Source: Pengzhenrongella sp031582905 (GTDB lineage: Bacteria > Actinomycetota > Actinomycetes > Actinomycetales > Cellulomonadaceae). Taken from it: a DNA stretch of 64,000 nucleotides. Location: assembly GCF_031582905.1 (NCBI RefSeq), contig NZ_CP133990.1, positions 2,108,001 to 2,172,000 on the forward strand. The letters are read 5' to 3'. Each line of letters starts with the position of its first letter. The stretch's first letter is position 1. Made by a program: the position numbers and the translations under genes. The notes under the pieces were generated by a model. That model saw only the letters and a list, made by a program, of their open reading frames with translations, was not told the DNA's origin and did no database searches. Of the stretch, positions 45,966-53,983 are shown piece after piece.

Positions 45966-46235
45966 TCAGAGCGCCCAAATAGTGTGGCCGAATCGGTCCC
46001 GCTGCTGCTCCGCGTCGCCGACACCCAGCACCCTCCGGACGTCGTTGATCGACAGGTGAGCGGCGACCGCGATGTCGTCCGGGGTCGCACCAAGAGCTGC
46101 CACCCGGCGCACTTCCTCGACCACGCGATCAAGCACCTCGAGTGGGACCGGCCCGCCGGTGCCTTCGACGAGGCGCGACGCTTCACGCACGAGCATGTGC
46201 AAGCGCGACAGTGCGGCGTCCACGTCCGCTCCCAT
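45966..46235 (-). CDS. Hypothetical protein, possible helix-turn-helix
   Basis: Eighty-nine residues from the ATG at 46235. Mostly helical; LGATPDDIAVAAHLSINDVR looks like an HTH (turn at AHLS), so it may bind DNA. It is bounded by interspersed repeats at 45815-45843 and 46326-46358. No family recognised. Confidence 0.55.
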   Translation of the reverse strand: MGADVDAALSRLHMLVREASRLVEGTGGPVPLEVLDRVVEEVRRVAALGATPDDIAVAAHLSINDVRRVLGVGDAEQQRDRFGHTIWAL

Positions 46236-46325
46236 CTCGTGACAGTACCGAAGCGCACCCACCGCAATAGATGCCGTCGCGGAGGCGGACCACCTTCGCG
46301 CTGCGCCACCCGGAGCAAGCCGTGC

Positions 46326-46358
46326 GCCGTGCGCGCGACCGGCGGCATGTGCGTGAAC
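46326..46358 (+). repeat. Interspersed repeat copy
   Basis: GCGCGACCGGCGGCATGTGC at 46332 onward, then GTGAACTT. Confidence 0.55.
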
Positions 46359-46427
46359 TTGCAACCGATCCACCGACAGGTCACCTCACTGCGTGACGGG
46401 CTCTGCGTTCTGCCGGGACGTGACGCG

Positions 46428-46682
46428 TCAAGCCGTTGCGGGCACCGTGTGCCTCGTCACGCAGAGGTACGCGGCCGGCCCCAGGATCGGGACCAACACG
46501 ATCAGGACCATGGCGAGAATCGCGGTGATCGTGTCGTGCTTCGTCCGCATGAAGCGGACCAGCGCGACCACCACCAGGACCACGGCGACGACTAACGGCA
46601 CCGAGAACATGTAGTCGTACGCCGCCGACGAGAACTCGACGTACGTGCCGCCTTCGGTGGTGACGCGATCAGTGGTGGTCAT
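46428..46682 (-). CDS. Small two-helix membrane protein
   Basis: Eighty-four residues from the ATG at 46682 with AAGGA upstream. Two membrane helices: FSVPLVVAVVLVVVALVRF and ITAILAMVLIVLVPILGPAA. The two-helix pattern resembles phospholipase-D-nuclease N-terminal (PLDc_N) small proteins, but this is weak. Confidence 0.6.
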   Translation of the reverse strand: MTTTDRVTTEGGTYVEFSSAAYDYMFSVPLVVAVVLVVVALVRFMRTKHDTITAILAMVLIVLVPILGPAAYLCVTRHTVPATA

Positions 46683-47054
46683 CGCCCCATCCTTCACTGT
46701 CGGGGCTCGCTCCGGGCCCGGCTGGGGGTCAGCGGGCAGCCAGTCGGGTGCGACGTTGTTGAGCGCTACCGCGAGCAGGTGGGCCAGGCTCCGTGGGTGT
46801 ACCCGATCGCGGCTGTTTGTTGCTCGAGAGCTGGCTGGCCGGTCAGTCTCGGGTAGGTGCCCGGGCCGGGTCGCTCTGATCGCGGCTGCCCACCGGCGTG
46901 ATCGGTGTGGCTCATTCATGGAGTGCGTCCGGGCCGGGCACCGCGGCGGGGGTGTGGCTCACGAAGGGTCTGCTCTGCTCGAAACAGCGTTGCCCGTCCT
47001 CGCCTTGGCGTCGGTCAGCCCTGGCCGGCGCCGGTTCTCAAGGTGGAGGACGGC

Positions 47055-48293
47055 ATGCACGAAGCACAGCACGACGAGGAGCTGGGCGCGGGTGACGTGG
47101 TGATCATCGGCGTCGACCCGCACAAGGCGTCGGTGACGATCGAGGCCCGTGACACCCGGGAGATTCTGCGGGCCACCGGCACGTTCCCGACCACGACGGC
47201 CGGGCACGCCGCCATGGTCAAGCTCGCCCGGCAGTGGCCTCGGCGCGTGTGGGCGGTCGAGGGCGCCCGCGGTGTCGGACGCGCACTGGTCGCCCGGCTC
47301 GTCGCCAATGGCGAACGAGTCGTGGACGTCCCGGCCAAGCTGTCGGCCCGGTCTCGGGTGTTCGACACCGGGCAGGGCCGCAAGACCGACTCCCACGACG
47401 CGCACGCCATCGTCATGGTGGCCCTGCGCGACAAGCGACTGCGGGAGGTCGTGATCGACGAGGACCTCGAGGTCCTGCGGCTGCTGGTCGACCGGCGCGA
47501 CGAGCTCGCCGCCGCCCGCACCCAGGCACTGAACCGGGCGCACCGGCTGTTTGCCGAGGTCACACCCGGTGGGGCGCCGACGAAGAAGTCCATCGCCCAG
47601 TACCAGGCGCTGCTGGCCGGGATCCGTCCCCGCGACGGCGCAGGCAAGGTCCGGCGGCGGATGCTGTCCGAGGAGCTCACCGAGGCCCACCGTCTGGATG
47701 TCCGGGTCAAGGAGCTCACCGCCGAGATCAAGGCCGCGGTCCTGGCCCGCGGGTCGCACCTGATGGACTTGCCCGGCATCGGCCCCGCCGGCGCGGGTCG
47801 CATCCTGGCTGACGTCGGCAACGTCGCCCGCTTCCCGTCCCGGCATCACTTCGCGTCCTGGACCGGCACCGCACCGATCGACGCCTCATCCGGTGCCCAC
47901 CAGCGCCACCGGCTGTCCCGGGCCGGGAACCGGCGGCTCAACCACGTGCTGCACATCGCCGCGACCGTCCGTCCAGATGCGCCACCGCGGCACCCTCGGC
48001 AAGGCGTACTACGACCGCAAGAGGGCCGCCGGCAAGCGACCCTGGAAGCGATGCGGTGCCTGAAGCGGCGGCTGTCCGACGTCGTCTACCGACAGCTCGT
48101 CAAGGACGCCGTCGTGGCTGAGATAGCGACGATGAACGCGGGCCCGGGAGGGCACGGCGGGGCGACTGTTCAATCCAGCGCGGCCGGCCTGCCCCCGCAC
48201 ACCGGCACTTTGGATCAGCCACTTCCCGGACCCGCACCATCCACGCTAGACCCGACGACCACCGCTCGACAGGTCTCCATCACGGCCGGTTGA
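47055..48293 (+). CDS. IS110-family transposase, second element, two compensating frameshifts
   Basis: About 412 residues from the ATG at 47055. GVDPHKASVTIEA (Asp), WAVEGARGVGRAL (Glu), KTDSHDAHAIVMVAL (Asp pair) and DLPGIGPAGAGRILADVGNVARF are the IS110 landmarks. Between HVLHIAATV and EAMRCLKRRLSDVV, about 27 residues are out of frame; the neighbouring frame gives QMRHRGTLGKAYYDRKRA, the expected sequence. So two indels (near 47970 and 48043) cancel and keep the ORF open with a scrambled patch. A different subgroup from the copy at 43 kb. It ends 20 bp before an interspersed repeat. Confidence 0.88.
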   Translation: MHEAQHDEELGAGDVVIIGVDPHKASVTIEARDTREILRATGTFPTTTAGHAAMVKLARQWPRRVWAVEGARGVGRALVARLVANGERVVDVPAKLSARSRVFDTGQGRKTDSHDAHAIVMVALRDKRLREVVIDEDLEVLRLLVDRRDELAAARTQALNRAHRLFAEVTPGGAPTKKSIAQYQALLAGIRPRDGAGKVRRRMLSEELTEAHRLDVRVKELTAEIKAAVLARGSHLMDLPGIGPAGAGRILADVGNVARFPSRHHFASWTGTAPIDASSGAHQRHRLSRAGNRRLNHVLHIAATVRPDAPPRHPRQGVLRPQEGRRQATLEAMRCLKRRLSDVVYRQLVKDAVVAEIATMNAGPGGHGGATVQSSAAGLPPHTGTLDQPLPGPAPSTLDPTTTARQVSITAG

Positions 48294-48611
48294 CAGCCGC
48301 CGCAACAGAAGGGAGCCATGAGCGTGAACGCCATGCCGCCGTGCTGCTCAGCGGCTATGAGCGCGCGCCCACCGAGGCATGACCACGCACAGCTACCGGT
48401 GGTCGGGCAGGGAATCCCAGGTAGGGCCGCCCATGCGCTTCTGAAGCCAGCAGACTGCGGGCCGCCCCCCGGCTATCTTCCCCGCTCCCTCAACTGATCG
48501 ATTGACACACAGGTGAGGATGGGAAGCGCAGCCCCGCTGAGTGGTGCCGGACGCGCCGGCTCGCGGAGCAGGGGGCATTGACCGTGAGTAGGCGGAGAAA
48601 GGTGTGCAATC
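48294..48611. other. Intergenic stretch after the IS110 element
   Basis: About 320 bp holding the right end of the IS110-type element and a full-length copy of the interspersed repeat (48313-48368). No gene seen. Confidence 0.5.
48313..48368 (+). repeat. Interspersed repeat copy, full unit
   Basis: The best-preserved unit: CCATGAGCGTGAACGCCATG (inner hairpin GCGT/ACGC), then CCGCCGTGCTGCTCAGCGGC and TATGAGCGCG. Arms GCCGC and GCGGC can pair. Confidence 0.65.
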
Positions 48612-48887
48612 GTGACGTTCGCGCTTGCGGTGGTCCTAGCCATCGGAGCAGGGGCGTTGACACACGTCACCGCTCGCCGCGGCGACCGACTCGGTCAGGC
48701 GCTGCTGACCGCCTACTGGCTGGTGGCCGCCGTCGCTCTGTGGATGGTCGATGGCTACGGCACGAGCGGGCGCCTCGTCGCTGGCGCCTCTGTGGGGCTG
48801 GCGGTAGTCAGCGTCGCGCACACCGTGCGGGACCTATCTCGCCCGCAGAGCCCGACGACCGGGAAAGCGCGAACCTCAGGCCACTAG
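48612..48887 (+). CDS. Small three-helix membrane protein
   Basis: Ninety-one residues from a GTG at 48612. Three hydrophobic segments (FALAVVLAIGAGALTHV; ALLTAYWLVAAVALWMV; LVAGASVGLAVVSVAHTV) and a short basic tail. No family recognised. Bounded by repeats on both sides. Confidence 0.6.
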   Translation: MTFALAVVLAIGAGALTHVTARRGDRLGQALLTAYWLVAAVALWMVDGYGTSGRLVAGASVGLAVVSVAHTVRDLSRPQSPTTGKARTSGH

Positions 48888-48900
48888 CGCGGCCACTACG

Positions 48901-48930
48901 ACCGCCGTGTCAGCGGCATCACCGCGCGAG
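48901..48930 (+). repeat. Interspersed repeat copy
   Basis: ACCGCCGTGTCAGCGGCATC followed by ACCGCGCGAG, 14 bp past a stop. Confidence 0.55.
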
Positions 48931-48947
48931 CGGCGCGTCGCCCGCAC

Positions 48948-49220
48948 TCAGCGGCCATCGAGTTCGAGCGCGATGCGCTCCAGAAGCGCCCTCGTCTCCG
49001 AGCGGTCAGCTCCCATACGGGTGTGGAACTCCCACTCCTCGATAGCGTCCGGCTCGTGAAGTACCTCGTTGAGGGCCTGCATGACGATCGCCAAGTCGGC
49101 TTCCGATAGGTTTATGTGCTGCACGGTAGGCCACACGACTAGCGAATCGGTGGCGAGTCGCCCCCCAACCGCGAGAGGCGCGCCCGTGGTCGCAGGCGGA
49201 ACATGCCACATCGCGGCCAT
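48948..49220 (-). CDS. Hypothetical protein of 90 residues
   Basis: ATG at 49220. PTVQHINLSEADLAIVMQAL, EVLHEPDAIEEWEFHTRMGA and RSETRALLERIALEL: a helical protein of a type that recurs near actinobacterial mobile genes, from memory. Flanked by interspersed repeats on both sides. Confidence 0.6.
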   Translation of the reverse strand: MAAMWHVPPATTGAPLAVGGRLATDSLVVWPTVQHINLSEADLAIVMQALNEVLHEPDAIEEWEFHTRMGADRSETRALLERIALELDGR

Positions 49221-49300
49221 GAGCGGAACGCTATGCCGCCGTGCCGGTCAGCGGCAGATCCGGACGCCGGCGAAACGCACCATCCGCGGCCATGACCGGA
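49212..49300 (+). repeat. Interspersed repeat copy, long unit
   Basis: GGCCATGAGCGGAACGCTAT, then GCCGCCGTGCCGGTCAGCGG, and a second half with CACCATCCGCGGCCATGACC. The second half recurs at 61032-61074. It overlaps the start codon of the leftward 90-residue gene. Confidence 0.65.
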
Positions 49301-49327
49301 CAGGGCCCTCAAACAACGTCCTTCGCC

Positions 49328-50392
49328 TCACGTTTTCGCCGAGATGACGATGGTCAGCCATGCCGCATGCGCGAAGTTCTTCAATGCTGTTCGGTCGACG
49401 TGGTCTCCGCCGAACTGCACGTCCAAGCGTGCGGCGACGTCTTGCTCAGACCCGCCCTCGGCCGTCGTGTCGCGGACGGTTCGCACCCACGCGGCGTACT
49501 CGTCACCGAGTTCTGATCGCCACTCGTCGAGGCCGAGCGGGTCATGCTGCCAAGCGAGTGCGGTCAGTGCTTCGTCGAGTTCGCTCCCAGACGTTGCCGG
49601 CTGCAGCCAAAGACTCAGCGCATTCGACAAGCTGATATCAGCTCCAACAGTTTCCATCACATCCTCCTGAGCGGGCTCGAACATCGCAGGCGGCACGACA
49701 ACGCCCAGCTTCTCGAGCTGCATCCGGCGCATGTGCTGGCGGGTCAGCGTGCCGAGACCGTACGGGGCGCCTTCCAGCTCTGCTACCGCCTCGTCGAGGT
49801 CGGGCCGCCGACGAAGTCGCCCCGGGCCCACTGCGATCGCGTACCACGCCAGGTAGCCCAGCGCATGACCGCTGGCGACCACCACGAAGGATCCCCAACC
49901 CTCCGTGACGAAGCCGGAGTCATCGGGGAAGTAGGGGTTGCGACAATTGCCCTGACGGTCCGCGGGGAAGGCGTACACCTCTCCGACGTTGAGGAGCAGT
50001 GGCTGCGGCGCTGTGAGCACCGTTCTGCGCTTGGCCGGCGGAGGCTTGACCAATCGCAGCCGGAGGTTTTGGAGGATTTTCGCCCGCTTCCGCAGGTCCG
50101 CCTCGGACATCTCGAGTGACTCCAAAACCGCCAGATTCGTGCCGTCATCGATGACTTCGATCGCCCTATCCGTCGCCGCGGACTGGATGCCCCGCCGGTG
50201 GAGTTGGTCTGCGACCACGAGCCAAAACGTCGAGTACTCCTCGTCGTCCGGCATCGTCGCGGACGGTTCGAGCTCGATCAGCGTGGCGAGAATTTCGGCT
50301 GGCGAGAGCGGTAGTCGGCACACGCTCCCAACTGTTGCCCTTAGATCGGCGGCGAAGTCGTCAGAGTAGAGTCCTGGCCCGTCCGCGCCCAC
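49328..50392 (-). CDS. Conserved hypothetical protein (GLYSDDFAADL family)
   Basis: About 354 residues from a GTG at 50392. GADGPGLYSDDFAADLRATV at the N-terminus, then STFWLVVADQLHRRGI, SEADLRKRAKILQNLR and PQPLLLNVGEVYAFP match, from memory, a widespread family of bacterial proteins of unknown function with a similar Gly-rich start. The C-terminal part is helical. The largest orphan of the island; repeats lie on both sides. Confidence 0.65.
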   Translation of the reverse strand: MGADGPGLYSDDFAADLRATVGSVCRLPLSPAEILATLIELEPSATMPDDEEYSTFWLVVADQLHRRGIQSAATDRAIEVIDDGTNLAVLESLEMSEADLRKRAKILQNLRLRLVKPPPAKRRTVLTAPQPLLLNVGEVYAFPADRQGNCRNPYFPDDSGFVTEGWGSFVVVASGHALGYLAWYAIAVGPGRLRRRPDLDEAVAELEGAPYGLGTLTRQHMRRMQLEKLGVVVPPAMFEPAQEDVMETVGADISLSNALSLWLQPATSGSELDEALTALAWQHDPLGLDEWRSELGDEYAAWVRTVRDTTAEGGSEQDVAARLDVQFGGDHVDRTALKNFAHAAWLTIVISAKT

Positions 50393-50461
50393 GTGTTCCC
50401 CCTGCCGTCGGCCCGACCATACCGCCCATCCTGCGAGGCGTTCTGTGCCGTAAGCCCTCGC

Positions 50462-50491
50462 CAACGCCACCCGGTCATCGGCATGAGCGCT
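50462..50491 (+). repeat. Interspersed repeat copy, right edge of island
   Basis: CCACCCGGTCATCGGCATGA at 50467 onward, then GCGCTAG. The last clear copy before the GH42 locus. Confidence 0.5.
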
Positions 50492-50650
50492 AGATGGCAG
50501 TGTCCGGCGGACATCGCAGCGCGGGTACCCGGGAGCTCGGGCTCAGCGAGCCCGTTCTGAAGTGGCCAATCCGCCAAGTGCGGAGTGACACGCGTCGACA
50601 CCGGCACGCTCGTCACCACGAGCCGACCCTCTGGCGAAAGCGGCGCCCAC

Positions 50651-50684
50651 GGCGACGGTCATGGGCGCCACCTTCACCGTCGCC
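50651..50684 (-). terminator. Hairpin downstream of the first GH42 gene
   Basis: GGCGACGGT at 50651-50659 pairs with ACCGTCGCC at 50676-50684, 75 bp past the stop of the leftward beta-galactosidase gene. Confidence 0.45.
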
Positions 50685-50758
50685 CGTGACACGGGCAGCG
50701 GCGGCCACATCAGGGCGTCACGCGCTCTTTCGACGACCTTCCGGCCACCTTCTCTTCA

Positions 50759-52825
50759 TCAGCTCCCCGAGCTCGCGACTCGCGACAGGGGGCTGCGTAT
50801 CACGGCGACGTCGCCGGGGCCGAGCACGACTTCATGCCGGGTTTCGACCGCGTGTCCGGTCAGCAGATCCACTCCGGAGCGGTCCAGCGTGAGGGTCGCT
50901 GTGCCCTCGCCGTGGTTCAGAAGGAACAGAAACCGATCGTTCGCGGTCTGCCGTTCGGTGACCTCCACACCGCTCGGAGCCGCGTGCACGGACTCGACCC
51001 CGGCCCTCTGGAGCACCGCGGCCACGAGCTCTCCGAGCGCGTCATCGTCCAATTGCGTGCCGAGGTAGATGGCTCGGCCGGCGCCGAGGTGGTGGTCGAG
51101 GATCGCGGGCTGTCCCGCGAGGTAGCCCTGGGTGTACTCGGCGACGGCAGTCGCTGACTCGGTGACTAGGTCGTCCTGCCACAAAGCTGCCGCCGCACGG
51201 AAGCCGCCGTCCAGCAGTGACTGGTGGGCGGCTGCCCGCACCGTGACCGCCGTGTCCACGGGCAGGGGCGAGAAGTCCCGGACGTGTCCGCCGATGACAT
51301 TGCGCAGGGCGCCGGGGTGGCCGTGCTCGTGAACCCGGTCGTCTTCGTCGACAATGCCGGAGAAGAAGGACACCAGCAGGTGGCCGCCGTCCTCCAGGAA
51401 GCGCCGCACGGCAGCACTGTGGGCCTGGGTCATCAGGTACTGGTTGGGGACGACGAGCACGCGGTAGGCCGACAGGTCGTCGTCGAGGGTGACGACGTCG
51501 ACGGCGACGTTCCGGCGCCAGAGGGCGCGGTAGTGCCGGGTGACGATGTCGCGGTAGTCCAAGCTGTTGATTGGGTGCGCGACCCCCTCGACGGCCCACC
51601 AGTTGGTCCAGTCCCAGACGATCGCGACTTGGGCGGCCGTCCGGCCGGTGGCGACCTCCCCGAGCCTCACGAGCTCCTCACCGAGGTCGCGGACCTCCTG
51701 CCACGTCCGGGTGTCGGTGCCACCGTGGGGCAGCATCGCGGAGTGGAACTTCTCCTGGCCCTGCCGGGAGGCTCGCCACTGGAAGAACATCACGCTGTCG
51801 GAGCCGTGCGCGACGGCTTGCAGGGATCCCAGCCGCATGCGGCCGGGTTGTTTGACGAGGTTGAGCTTCCACTGGCTGACGGCCGCGGCGGCCTGCTCCA
51901 TGAGCATCCACGGTGCCCCACCGCCGACCGAGCGCATGAGGTCGTACTGAAACGCGGCGTCGGCGAGCGAGTTTACGTTGGCCGGGTCGGGGTAGATGTC
52001 CAAGGCGACGACGTCGACTTCCTGCCCCCACCGGTGCAGGTCGACCAGGCGGAAGAACTGCATGAAGTTGGTCGTGGCGGGTACCTGCGGTGTGACGGAC
52101 CGGAGCAGGTCCCGCTCACCGGTGAACAGCTCGAGTTGCAGGTCGGAGGTGAAGCGGGCGAAGTCCAGTTCCCGGCTCGGATTGACGGACCCGCGCACGG
52201 GACGCGGCAGGTGCACCTGGCCCCAGTCGCTGTAGTGCTGGCTCCAGAAGCGCGTGCCCCACCGGCGGTTGAGCTCCTCCAACGTCCCGTACCGTTCGCG
52301 CAGCCAGCCGCGGAACCGGTCGTCGCACAGGTCGCAGAAGCAGTGGGCGTGGTATTCGTTGCCGATGTGCCACATCGCCAGGGCCGGGTGGTCGGCGTAG
52401 CGCTCGGCCAGTGCCCGGGCGATGCGCCGGCTGCGGTCGCGGTAGACCGGCGACGACGGGCAGAAGTGCCCTCGGCTGCCGATGCTCACGCGGGTGCCCT
52501 GCCGGTCGACCAGGAGGGTCTCGGGGAAGTTCTCGGCCAGCCACGGCGGCGGCGCCGCATTCGGTGTCGCCAGGTTGACCGCGATCCCGCCCGCCGCTAG
52601 CAAATCCATCACCTCATCGAGCCAGGTGAAGTCCAACTCGCCGTCGGTGGCCTCCAATGCCGACCAGGAGAAGACGCCGAGGTTGACCAGTCGCACACCC
52701 GCCTCGCGCATCAGGCGGACGTCCTCGGGCCATACCTCCCGCGGCCACTGCTCCGGGTTGTAGTCCCCGCCGTAGACGACGCCGGGCAGCCGGCGGTGGA
52801 AGGTCGACATGGGTGAGTCAGTCAT
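50759..52825 (-). CDS. GH42 beta-galactosidase (first copy)
   Basis: Intracellular beta-galactosidase of 688 residues from the ATG at 52825 with GAGGAG five bases upstream. PGVVYGGDYNPEQWP at the start, acid/base Glu in MWHIGNEYHAHCFC, Cys residues of the family zinc site (CFCDLCDDRF), nucleophile Glu in PWMLMEQAAAA and the trimerisation and C-terminal beta domains (GHAVETRHEVVLGPGDVAVI). No signal peptide, so it hydrolyses imported galactosides. It is the last gene of the leftward galactoside operon; an IS481-type element separates it from the other GH42 gene. Confidence 0.93.
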   Translation of the reverse strand: MTDSPMSTFHRRLPGVVYGGDYNPEQWPREVWPEDVRLMREAGVRLVNLGVFSWSALEATDGELDFTWLDEVMDLLAAGGIAVNLATPNAAPPPWLAENFPETLLVDRQGTRVSIGSRGHFCPSSPVYRDRSRRIARALAERYADHPALAMWHIGNEYHAHCFCDLCDDRFRGWLRERYGTLEELNRRWGTRFWSQHYSDWGQVHLPRPVRGSVNPSRELDFARFTSDLQLELFTGERDLLRSVTPQVPATTNFMQFFRLVDLHRWGQEVDVVALDIYPDPANVNSLADAAFQYDLMRSVGGGAPWMLMEQAAAAVSQWKLNLVKQPGRMRLGSLQAVAHGSDSVMFFQWRASRQGQEKFHSAMLPHGGTDTRTWQEVRDLGEELVRLGEVATGRTAAQVAIVWDWTNWWAVEGVAHPINSLDYRDIVTRHYRALWRRNVAVDVVTLDDDLSAYRVLVVPNQYLMTQAHSAAVRRFLEDGGHLLVSFFSGIVDEDDRVHEHGHPGALRNVIGGHVRDFSPLPVDTAVTVRAAAHQSLLDGGFRAAAALWQDDLVTESATAVAEYTQGYLAGQPAILDHHLGAGRAIYLGTQLDDDALGELVAAVLQRAGVESVHAAPSGVEVTERQTANDRFLFLLNHGEGTATLTLDRSGVDLLTGHAVETRHEVVLGPGDVAVIRSPLSRVASSGS

Positions 52826-52863
52826 GGTGCTCCTCGCTGCCGTGCCGAGCGGGTGGGCGGGCG

Positions 52864-53871
52864 CTAGGTGTTCTGGCTCAGGACGTTGGTGACGCCTGCG
52901 TGCAGGCGTGAGGCCGGTGGTTGGTTGCCGGCGGCAGTGTGAGCGCGATGGTAGTTGTAGTGCACGTTCCACATCGTGATGGCCGCGGCGCGCTCGTCCT
53001 CGCAGGTCCAGACGCGGGCGTAGAGGAGCTCCTCGGCCAGGGTCCGGTTGTACCGCTCGACCTTGCCGTTGTGGCGCGGGGTGTGGGGGCGGATGCGCTG
53101 GTGGCGGGACGCGACGGCGGTCACGGTGCGGGCGAACGCGGTGGCCTTGTAGTTAGCGCCGTTGTCGGTGACGACGCGGACCAGGCGCACGATGCCGTGA
53201 GCGGCGAAGAACGCCCGGGCCCGGTGGAAGAACCCGATGGTGGTGACGGCCTTCTCGTCCGCGAGGTGTTCGGTGTACGCCAGCCGGGAGTACCCGTCGA
53301 TCGCCGAGTGCAGGTACACGTACCCCGCACGGGCCCCGGTTGTCTTGGCGCGCCGGGCGGCCTTGTCCTGGGCTGAGCCGCGGCCGTGGGCGCGCCATCC
53401 GCCGCCGTCGGGGATGCGGCCGACCTTCTTCACGTCCAAGTGCACCATGTGCCCGGGGTACCGGGCCGTGATCGCCGTGGTGGTGCGGTTGGTCTGCCCG
53501 TCGGGGTCGATGTCGCGGCGGCGGTTGATCCCCAACCGGACCAGCCACCGTGACACGGTCGCCAGGGACACCGTGTGTCCGGTGCGGATCAGCTCGAGGT
53601 GGATCTGCCGGGCGGTCCACTTGTGCGTGCGCCGCCACGTCTCGATTTGCTCGACCACGTCGGCCGGGACCTGGGTCGGGGTGCGGTGCGGGACGCTGGG
53701 CCGGTCGACCAGGCCGGCGTCGCCGAGGTCGTCGTACCGGGTCTTCCACTTCGACAGGCACTGGCGCGACACCCCGGCCTCAGCCGCGACGTGCGCGATC
53801 GGACGGGACTCGCACCGCAGGACCAGACGGAGCCGGCCGGCAGGGGTCAACGGAGCGTTAGCGTGGGTCAT
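52864..53871 (-). CDS. IS481-family transposase
   Basis: Protein of 335 residues. N-terminal HTH (HVAAEAGVSRQCLSKWKTRY) and second HTH (VSLATVSRWLVRLGI), then the DDE core: VHLDVKKVGRIPD (Asp), RVVTDNGANYKA (Asp) and RPHTPRHNGKVERYNRTLAE (Glu). Intact. Its TAG stop (52866-52864) lies in the duplicated target GCTAG, just outside the element, so the target supplies the stop codon. Confidence 0.93.
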   Translation of the reverse strand: MTHANAPLTPAGRLRLVLRCESRPIAHVAAEAGVSRQCLSKWKTRYDDLGDAGLVDRPSVPHRTPTQVPADVVEQIETWRRTHKWTARQIHLELIRTGHTVSLATVSRWLVRLGINRRRDIDPDGQTNRTTTAITARYPGHMVHLDVKKVGRIPDGGGWRAHGRGSAQDKAARRAKTTGARAGYVYLHSAIDGYSRLAYTEHLADEKAVTTIGFFHRARAFFAAHGIVRLVRVVTDNGANYKATAFARTVTAVASRHQRIRPHTPRHNGKVERYNRTLAEELLYARVWTCEDERAAAITMWNVHYNYHRAHTAAGNQPPASRLHAGVTNVLSQNT

Positions 53872-53982
53872 CGAGGGGTAGGTCCTTCAGCTCGCAGGAG
53901 GTTGGTCGCACTTCCATCCTGCCGCCGGGACCTACCCCTCCCTCACACCCCGCCGGCGTCACCAACCTCATGAGCCACAACA
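52868..53982 (-). mobile_element. IS481-family insertion sequence with 5-bp target duplication
   Basis: Imperfect inverted repeats of about 28 bp (TGTTCTGGCTCAGGACG at 52869 onward and its relative ending at 53982). The direct repeat GCTAG flanks the element at 52863-52867 and 53983-53987. Inside, a 13-bp inverted repeat GAGGGGTAGGTCC lies at 53873-53885 with its complement at 53928-53940, upstream of the transposase gene. The insertion is at the stop codon of the upstream GH42 gene. Confidence 0.9.
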
Positions 53983-53983
53983 G

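Larger units (their letters stand above)
50393..50758. other. Intergenic stretch between the island and the galactoside locus
   Basis: About 365 bp, with a repeat copy at 50462-50491 and a hairpin at 50651-50684. No convincing gene. Confidence 0.45.

Noticed and set aside
41484..50491. Classical integron attC sites
   Set aside because: I looked for GTTRRRY / RYYYAAC pairs around the repeats and did not find them, and the recombinase lacks the integron integrase insert.
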